From an uncultured Collinsella sp. (GTDB lineage Bacteria > Actinomycetota > Coriobacteriia > Coriobacteriales > Coriobacteriaceae), in the NCBI GenBank assembly GCA_902489515.1, contig CABUAL010000039.1, positions 1 to 10,035 on the forward strand: a stretch of 10,035 nucleotides of DNA. The letters are read 5' to 3'. The notes beneath the pieces are model-generated. The model did not search any database. It was not told where the DNA came from and saw only the letters and a program-made list of their open reading frames with translations. This document shows positions 6,524-10,035 of the stretch, piece by piece (position 1 is the stretch's first letter; each line of letters begins with the position of its first letter). The translations under genes were made by a program, and so were the position numbers.

Positions 6524-6552
6524 AGGCCGAATAACTCAAATTATGTTGGTGA
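6524..6552 (-). repeat. 29-base dispersed repeat, copy D (inverted, diverged)
   Basis: Reads AGGCCGAATAACTC then AAATTATGTTGGTGA. Compared with the reverse complement of copy A it matches 22 of 29 bases, so it is the most diverged copy. With copy A it forms an inverted pair bounding 189 bases to the left of the nuclease-fold gene. Confidence 0.55.
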
Positions 6553-6734
6553 GGCATCTGAGCGGTCGGTAAAAACGCTTAGAAGCTACGAATCCGCAAC
6601 TAAAGTTCATCAAAATAGGGGCAGCCGGCAGAAACCTCCCCAGCCAAAGCTGCTCCCTCAATACGACAGCTCAAAACCCACCGTTCGCAGAAGATAAGCC
6701 GCGCCCCAATACCGTTGCCCGAAGTTTCGGACGT

Positions 6735-7973
6735 ATGTGGCGTCCGCTATGCCATCATGCGCGTATGGGAATCGTTCTGTCACATACCACGGCACGCGCT
6801 GTATACCAAACAGCCAACTCGCTCGCAAGCTACGCGACCGGTCCCACACCTATGGAAAAGATCAGGGTGTCTACGCCGACCACGTCCGACCTGGAAGCGG
6901 CACGAGCATGGCTCAACAGAAAGAATGTCGATTCTGAACGCGTCCATGTGCTGACGTTTTCCAATAATGCCAAAAGGCACCGCAAGGGCTGCATCTGCCA
7001 CTGCACGCGCTATACGTTTGATGCAGAAAGCTACTTAGAACTCGAGCCGAACGTCTACATCGTCGATATCAAGCTGTGCGCGTTAGAAGCAACAGCCGAC
7101 CTCAACCTTTCGGAGCTCGTTGAGTATTACTTTGAAATCTGCGGCTCCTACGCGCTTGGAACGTCCGACGAAACTCAATATCGCGAGCGCCCAGCCCTAA
7201 CCAGCGTTGAAGAGCTCAGAGCCTTCTTTTCAGAGGCATCGGGGTATCGTGGATCTAATAAAGCGCTTAAGGCACTTTCTTATGTACGCGAAGGCTGTCG
7301 CTCCCCACTCGAAACGGCGTTTGTCATGATGCTGACAATGCCCAAGTCAATGGGTGGCTTAGCCATACGCGCTATCAAAACGGATTATCCGATCCCAGTC
7401 CCCAAAAGATACGCCGCCCTAACGCGACGGACGGTTTTCTACCTCGACGCGCTGCTCGAAAATTCGATGACCGATATCGAATACAACGGCTTTTACCACG
7501 ACGAGCCCGAGCAGCAATCAATTGACGAGGAGCGCCGAAACACGCTGCGAAACATGGGATATGCCGTTATCACAGTTAGTCGTCATTCATTTTTCAAGCA
7601 GTCCGCTTTTAGGCGGGTCATGGAAGCGATTCGCATTCGCGAGAAGATCTGGCCCGGTCGACTCCCGGATAACTTCGCCATCCTGCAAGAAAATCTTCGT
7701 CAATTTGTCTTGCGGCGCTACTTCGAATACGGTCGCCGCGTCCTGGAGACACTCAAAGAAGAAGAGGCCGCCAAGCGCGAAATTGCAAGCCAATATCCGC
7801 AAGCTGATGACCCGAGCATCAACGATGTGCCCGAACCCGACGACATGCAACATGTCGGGGCCCTTGCTGAGGAAATCAATGGGCCTTGGGAATGCGACAT
7901 GTTCGCAAAAATCGATGAAAACCGCACGGAAGACGACACGATTATTGATCTAATTGAGAATTCGCTCTTCTAA
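6735..7973 (+). CDS. DUF559/Vsr-like endonuclease-fold protein with acidic C-terminal tail
   Basis: This 412-residue protein resembles a Coriobacteriia group of uncharacterised proteins. An N-terminal segment with VLSHTTA (residues 14-20) recalls AbiEi-like winged-helix regions. ELVEYYFEICGSYALG (127-142), AFFSEASGYRGSNKALKALSYV (163-184) and SPLETAFVMMLTMPKSMGG (190-208) form the middle. Residues 236-282 look like a DUF559/Vsr PD-(D/E)XK core: Asp238, then Glu249 in IEYNGFYH, then DEERRNTLRNMGYAVITVSR. Residues about 335-412 add an acidic tail. A DNA-cleaving or DNA-binding role, perhaps in defence, is inference. ATG 6735 is the longest start; ATG 6765, right before VLSHTTA, is a good alternative, and neither has a clear ribosome binding site. 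GC content near 50 percent and flanking repeats suggest transfer. Confidence 0.7.
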   Translation: MWRPLCHHARMGIVLSHTTARAVYQTANSLASYATGPTPMEKIRVSTPTTSDLEAARAWLNRKNVDSERVHVLTFSNNAKRHRKGCICHCTRYTFDAESYLELEPNVYIVDIKLCALEATADLNLSELVEYYFEICGSYALGTSDETQYRERPALTSVEELRAFFSEASGYRGSNKALKALSYVREGCRSPLETAFVMMLTMPKSMGGLAIRAIKTDYPIPVPKRYAALTRRTVFYLDALLENSMTDIEYNGFYHDEPEQQSIDEERRNTLRNMGYAVITVSRHSFFKQSAFRRVMEAIRIREKIWPGRLPDNFAILQENLRQFVLRRYFEYGRRVLETLKEEEAAKREIASQYPQADDPSINDVPEPDDMQHVGALAEEINGPWECDMFAKIDENRTEDDTIIDLIENSLF

Positions 7974-7992
7974 AGGCGATCTCTGCGGATGT

Positions 7993-8021
7993 CCACCTAC
8001 ATTTTTCGACTTATTCGGCCA
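7993..8021 (+). repeat. 29-base dispersed repeat, copy B
   Basis: Begins 20 bases after the stop of the nuclease-fold gene and shares CCACCTACATTTTTCGA exactly with copy A; overall identity to A is 27 of 29. It pairs in inverted orientation with copy C (8184-8212). Confidence 0.8.
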
Positions 8022-8046
8022 CCGATGTACCAGATTGGCTGAAGCA

Positions 8047-8154
8047 ATGCTCGATATAACTTTAGATAAAACTGATTCTGCAGGAACTCCCGTAGAGGAA
8101 GAACTGATTCTCGCGGTATTTAACACGATAAAGTACAAATATGAACAGTTCTAA
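8047..8154 (+). other. Small open frame between repeat copies B and C, possible gene fragment
   Basis: ATG 8047 to TAA 8152-8154 encodes 35 residues (MLDITLDKTD then AGTPVEEELILAVFNTIKYK and a short tail). The frame stays open leftward through repeat copy B. The local DNA is about 40 percent GC. There is no clear ribosome binding site and I do not recognise the peptide. It could be the tail of a decayed gene or chance. The rest of the 7974-8280 interval holds only the two repeats. Confidence 0.2.
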
Positions 8155-8183
8155 TGCTTCTCAAGGTGGCTTTCTTAGCATGC

Positions 8184-8212
8184 TGGCCGAACATCTCGAA
8201 ATATGTTGGCGA
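8184..8212 (-). repeat. 29-base dispersed repeat, copy C (inverted)
   Basis: Reads TGGCCGAACATCTCGAAA then TATGTTGGCGA. It matches the reverse complement of copy A at 24 of 29 positions. With copy B it bounds a 220-base segment to the right of the nuclease-fold gene. Confidence 0.7.
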
Positions 8213-8288
8213 ACATTGCGTCGATGTCTCCCAACCCACAGAAAATCGCAGAGGCGGCAAGCAGTCATCGAAATTAACGCAAATTGTA

Positions 8289-8316
8289 TTGACATATGAA
8301 CATGCGCTCATATAAT
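8289..8316 (+). promoter_or_regulatory. Consensus sigma-70 promoter of the arsR-type gene
   Basis: A perfect -35 TTGACA (8289-8294) and a perfect -10 TATAAT (8311-8316) are separated by 16 bases, predicting transcription to start near 8323. The operator O1 (8295-8312) fills the whole spacer, so a bound repressor would exclude RNA polymerase. Confidence 0.9.
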
Positions 8317-8349
8317 TGGAAATTAGTTATATGAGCGCATGTTCATATG
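8293..8349. promoter_or_regulatory. Paired ArsR/SmtB-type operators O1 and O2 in a perfect 23-base inverted repeat
   Basis: Bases 8293-8315 and 8327-8349 are exact reverse complements, separated by 11 bases. Each arm holds one near-palindromic operator: O1 TATGAAC-ATGC-GCTCATA (8295-8312) and O2 TATGAGC-GCAT-GTTCATA (8330-8347). The TATGA...TCATA form fits the hyphenated inverted repeats bound by SmtB/ArsR-family repressors. O1 covers the promoter spacer and O2 lies just downstream of the predicted start site, indicating autoregulation. Confidence 0.85.
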
Positions 8350-8362
8350 AAAGGATATTGCA

Positions 8363-8728
8363 ATGAGCATCCGCGTTGATGAAACGAAACCCGACATCGA
8401 GGCCACCGAACCCGCGATCCCCACCACCTGCTCGCCCGAGGACCTTCCCGACGAGGAGCTTCTCTACGACCTCGCCGACCTGTTCAAGGTCTTCAGCGAC
8501 ACCACGCGCATCAAGATCCTCTATGCCCTCATGGGCCGCGAGCTCTGCGTGGCAGACATCGCCGAAGCGACCGAAACCTCGCAGTCCGCGGTGTCGCACC
8601 AGCTGCGCACACTCAAGCAGTCGCACCTGGTTAAATTCCGGCGCGACGGGCGCAATATCCTATACTCGCTCGCCGACGACCACGTCTACACCATGCTCAA
8701 CCAGGGCATGAGCCATATCTGCGAATAG
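8363..8728 (+). CDS. ArsR/SmtB-family metal-sensing repressor, probably zinc-responsive
   Basis: This 121-residue winged-helix repressor is expected to dimerise, bind the TATGARC-N4-GYTCATA operators and release them on binding metal. The core runs LADLFKVFSDTTRIKILYAL (37-56), ELCVADIAEA (60-69), recognition helix SQSAVSHQLRTLK (73-85) and wing VKFRRDGRNILYSL (90-103). In the last helix, Asp105, His107, His118 and Glu121 have the spacing D-x-H-x10-H-x2-E of the alpha-5 zinc site of SmtB (Asp104, His106, His117, Glu120). The alpha-3 position has ELCVAD with one cysteine (Cys62) where CadC has two, so a CadC-type thiol site looks incomplete, although Cys23 in the N-terminal extension might contribute. 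The ribosome binding site AAAGGA (8350-8355) overlaps the edge of O2. It leads a metal-efflux operon. Confidence 0.93.
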   Translation: MSIRVDETKPDIEATEPAIPTTCSPEDLPDEELLYDLADLFKVFSDTTRIKILYALMGRELCVADIAEATETSQSAVSHQLRTLKQSHLVKFRRDGRNILYSLADDHVYTMLNQGMSHICE

Positions 8729-8791
8729 CAACCAACCACGGTACCAGCGCGGCCTGCACCCAAGCCGCAAATACGGGGAAAGGAATCCACC

Positions 8792-9010
8792 ATGAAAAAG
8801 CAGTTCAAGCTCGACGAGATCGACTGCGCCAACTGCGCGCGTGAGCTTCAGGACGAGCTGGCCAAGCTCGAGGGCGTCAAATCCGTGTCCGTCAACTTTA
8901 TGACCCAGAAGCTGACGCTCGAGGCCGATGACGCCGAGTTCGACGAGGTCCTTGACCGCGTTGTGGAGTTTACGGCCGACGCCGAGCCGGACTGCGAGAT
9001 CATTCTCTAG
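8792..9010 (+). CDS. Free-standing HMA heavy-metal-binding protein
   Basis: This 72-residue protein is a single heavy-metal-associated (HMA) domain of ferredoxin-like fold. The metal-binding CxxC loop is DCANC (Cys12, Cys15) after the first strand. It is followed by ARELQDELAKLEGVKSVSV and FMTQKLTLEADD, the usual helix-strand-strand pattern. Extra acidic residues lie at the C-terminus, with a third cysteine, Cys68, in PDCEIIL. It starts at ATG 8792 with AAAGGA upstream, 63 bases after the repressor. The ATPase encoded next lacks its own N-terminal HMA domain, so this protein probably acts as that domain in trans, as a cytoplasmic metal carrier or regulatory partner. The metal is inferred to be zinc, cadmium or lead from the context. 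Confidence 0.9.
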   Translation: MKKQFKLDEIDCANCARELQDELAKLEGVKSVSVNFMTQKLTLEADDAEFDEVLDRVVEFTADAEPDCEIIL

Positions 9011-9031
9011 CCCAGGTTTACGCCAACCCGC

Positions 9032-9055
9032 AAGGCCGCGCTTGCCGCGGCCTTT
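9032..9055 (+). terminator. GC-rich hairpin between the HMA and ATPase genes, possible attenuator
   Basis: AAGGCCGCG (9032-9040) pairs perfectly with CGCGGCCTT (9046-9054) around the loop CTTGC. Only three T residues follow, so termination is probably partial. Combined with the operator downstream, it suggests the ATPase has its own regulated promoter as well as some read-through. Confidence 0.5.
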
Positions 9056-9068
9056 GCTCGCGAAATTA

Positions 9069-9086
9069 TATGAGCGAGTGTTCATA
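9069..9086. promoter_or_regulatory. ArsR/SmtB-type operator O3 upstream of the P-type ATPase
   Basis: TATGAGC-GAGT-GTTCATA has the same arms as O2. Over the 21 bases from 9066 to 9086 it differs from the O2 region at only two positions, both in the central spacer. It lies 24 bases before the ATPase start codon. A weak promoter TTGCCG (9042-9047) with TTATAT (9066-9071), spacer 18, would overlap it, but those hexamers are not convincing alone. Confidence 0.8.
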
Positions 9087-9110
9087 CATTCAAATGGAAG
9101 GATACGAGTC

Positions 9111-10035
9111 ATGGCCACCGCCGACCCCAAGAAGAAAAAGAAGAAGCGCAAGAAAAAAGAGTCACTCGAGCATAAGCGCAACCGCATCCTGGTAGCGCTG
9201 GGCATTTTTGCCGTGGTGTACGCCCTCGATGAGCTCGGCACCCTCACTGCCGCATTCGGCACCCCGGGCGACATCTACGCCAGCTTCGCACTGTTCCTCG
9301 TGCCGTTTTTGATTGCCGGCTACGACGTGCTCCAAAAGGCATACAACAACATCCGCCGCGGCAAGGCCTTCGACGAGAGCTTCCTTATGGCAGTCGCAAC
9401 CATCGGCGCGTTTGCCATGGTGCTCTTCCCCGATACCGACCCGCACATGGCCGAAGGCGCCGCCGTCATGCTGTTCTACCAGGTCGGCGAGCTGTTCCAG
9501 GCATATGCCGTGGGCAAAAGCCGCAAGTCAATCAGCGCCATGATGGACATCGCGCCCGACTACGCCAACGTCGAGCAAGCCGACGGCACACTCGAACAGG
9601 TCTTTCCCGATGACATCGCCGTCGGCACCGTGATCGTGGTCAAGCCCGGCGAGCGCGTGCCTATCGACGGCGTCATCGTCGAGGGCGAAACCCAGCTCGA
9701 CACCGCCGCGCTCACGGGCGAGTCAGTCCCCCGCCCCGCCAAGTCCGGCGACGATATCATCAGCGGCTGTATCAACATGACGGGCCTCATCCACGTGCGC
9801 ACCACCAAGCCCTTTGGCGAGTCCACCGTCGCGCGCGTCCTGGAGCTCGTGGAGAATGCCAGCGAAAAGAAGGCACGCACCGAGAACTTCATCACACGCT
9901 TCGCCCGCGTCTACACCCCCGCCGTCACCGGCGCGGCCACGGTGCTCGCCCTTGGCGGCGGCCTGGTCACCGGTGCCTGGTCCGACTGGATTCTGCGCGG
10001 CCTGACTTTCCTGGTCGTCAGCTGCCCGTGCGCGC
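9111..10035 (+). CDS. Heavy-metal-translocating P1B-type ATPase, N-terminal part (3' end outside window)
   Basis: ATG 9111 follows GGAAGGA (9096-9102) and the frame stays open to the window end, giving 308 residues. A polylysine stretch (residues 7-16) precedes two N-terminal membrane segments (about 26-48 and 58-71) and further helices near GKAFDESFLMAVATIGAFAM and EGAAVMLFYQVGELF. The actuator domain follows, with IVVKPGERVPIDGVI and the dephosphorylation motif TGES (202-205). The window stops inside the transmembrane metal-site motif SCPCA (Cys305, Cys307). The phosphorylation and nucleotide-binding domains lie beyond. This is the ZntA/CadA-like efflux pump that exports zinc, cadmium or lead using ATP; the zinc-type repressor next door supports that over copper. 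No N-terminal HMA domain is present, unlike ZntA or CadA; the separate HMA gene at 8792 may replace it. Confidence 0.93.
   Translation, partial: MATADPKKKKKKRKKKESLEHKRNRILVALGIFAVVYALDELGTLTAAFGTPGDIYASFALFLVPFLIAGYDVLQKAYNNIRRGKAFDESFLMAVATIGAFAMVLFPDTDPHMAEGAAVMLFYQVGELFQAYAVGKSRKSISAMMDIAPDYANVEQADGTLEQVFPDDIAVGTVIVVKPGERVPIDGVIVEGETQLDTAALTGESVPRPAKSGDDIISGCINMTGLIHVRTTKPFGESTVARVLELVENASEKKARTENFITRFARVYTPAVTGAATVLALGGGLVTGAWSDWILRGLTFLVVSCPCA

Larger units (their letters stand above)
6317..6734. other. Lower-GC non-coding stretch left of the nuclease-fold gene
   Basis: About 418 bases without a credible gene; the short open frames here have no ribosome binding sites and no recognisable products. 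It contains repeat copies A (6364-6392, direct) and D (6524-6552, inverted). Just before the next gene it has a small palindrome, CCGAA-GT-TTCGG, at about 6719-6730. No promoter could be assigned with confidence. Confidence 0.5.

Noticed and set aside
6364..8212. CRISPR array
   Set aside because: The four repeat copies are irregularly spaced, in mixed orientation and diverged, with a gene between them; no spacer pattern and no cas genes are present.
8120..8311. 63-residue leftward open frame starting inside operator O1
   Set aside because: It reads through the operator and repeat copy C, has no ribosome binding site and resembles no protein; only the repeat-derived SPTYFEMFGQ part is noteworthy and is reported separately.

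Overview
The window looks like chromosomal DNA of a high-GC Gram-positive gut actinobacterium, most likely of the class Coriobacteriia (Collinsella-like). This is inferred from the GC-rich codon use, AAAGGA-type ribosome binding sites, and a gene mix that includes a DUF1015 relative, tandem histidine phosphatases, an ArsP_2-type permease and a Coriobacteriia-style endonuclease-fold protein. No ribosomal RNA, tRNA, transposase, integrase or CRISPR array was seen.

Left part (1-2500). The end of a degenerate DUF1015-like gene runs rightward into a strong hairpin terminator. Leftward from there lie two tandem paralogous histidine phosphatases, and upstream of them an FMN nitroreductase whose promoter region carries a good match to a DtxR/IdeR-type iron box. 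Centre-left (2700-3860): a DUF308/HdeD-like membrane protein gene broken by an apparent one-base deletion, joined stop-to-start to a YaiI/YqxD-family (UPF0178) gene. A terminator follows, then a second, bidirectional one. Centre (3980-6320): a leftward putative heavy-metal/manganese exporter with a histidine-rich loop and CCTAG repeats around its promoter, then a rightward DEDDh 3'-5' exonuclease with its own terminator.

Island (about 6320-8280). GC content drops to roughly 40-55 percent. One 412-residue gene with a DUF559/Vsr-like nuclease fold sits among four copies of a 29-base repeat. The copies form two inverted pairs, one on each side of the gene. This is the least explained part of the window.

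Right part (8280-10035): a complete zinc/cadmium-type efflux locus. It has an SmtB-like ArsR repressor with an intact alpha-5 zinc site, a free-standing HMA metal-binding protein, and a P1B-type ATPase that lacks an N-terminal HMA domain and runs off the window at its CPC motif. Three matching operators are present. Two form a perfect 23-base inverted repeat over a consensus sigma-70 promoter, and the third precedes the ATPase. The simplest reading is that metal releases the repressor, the HMA protein binds or delivers the ion, and the ATPase exports it.
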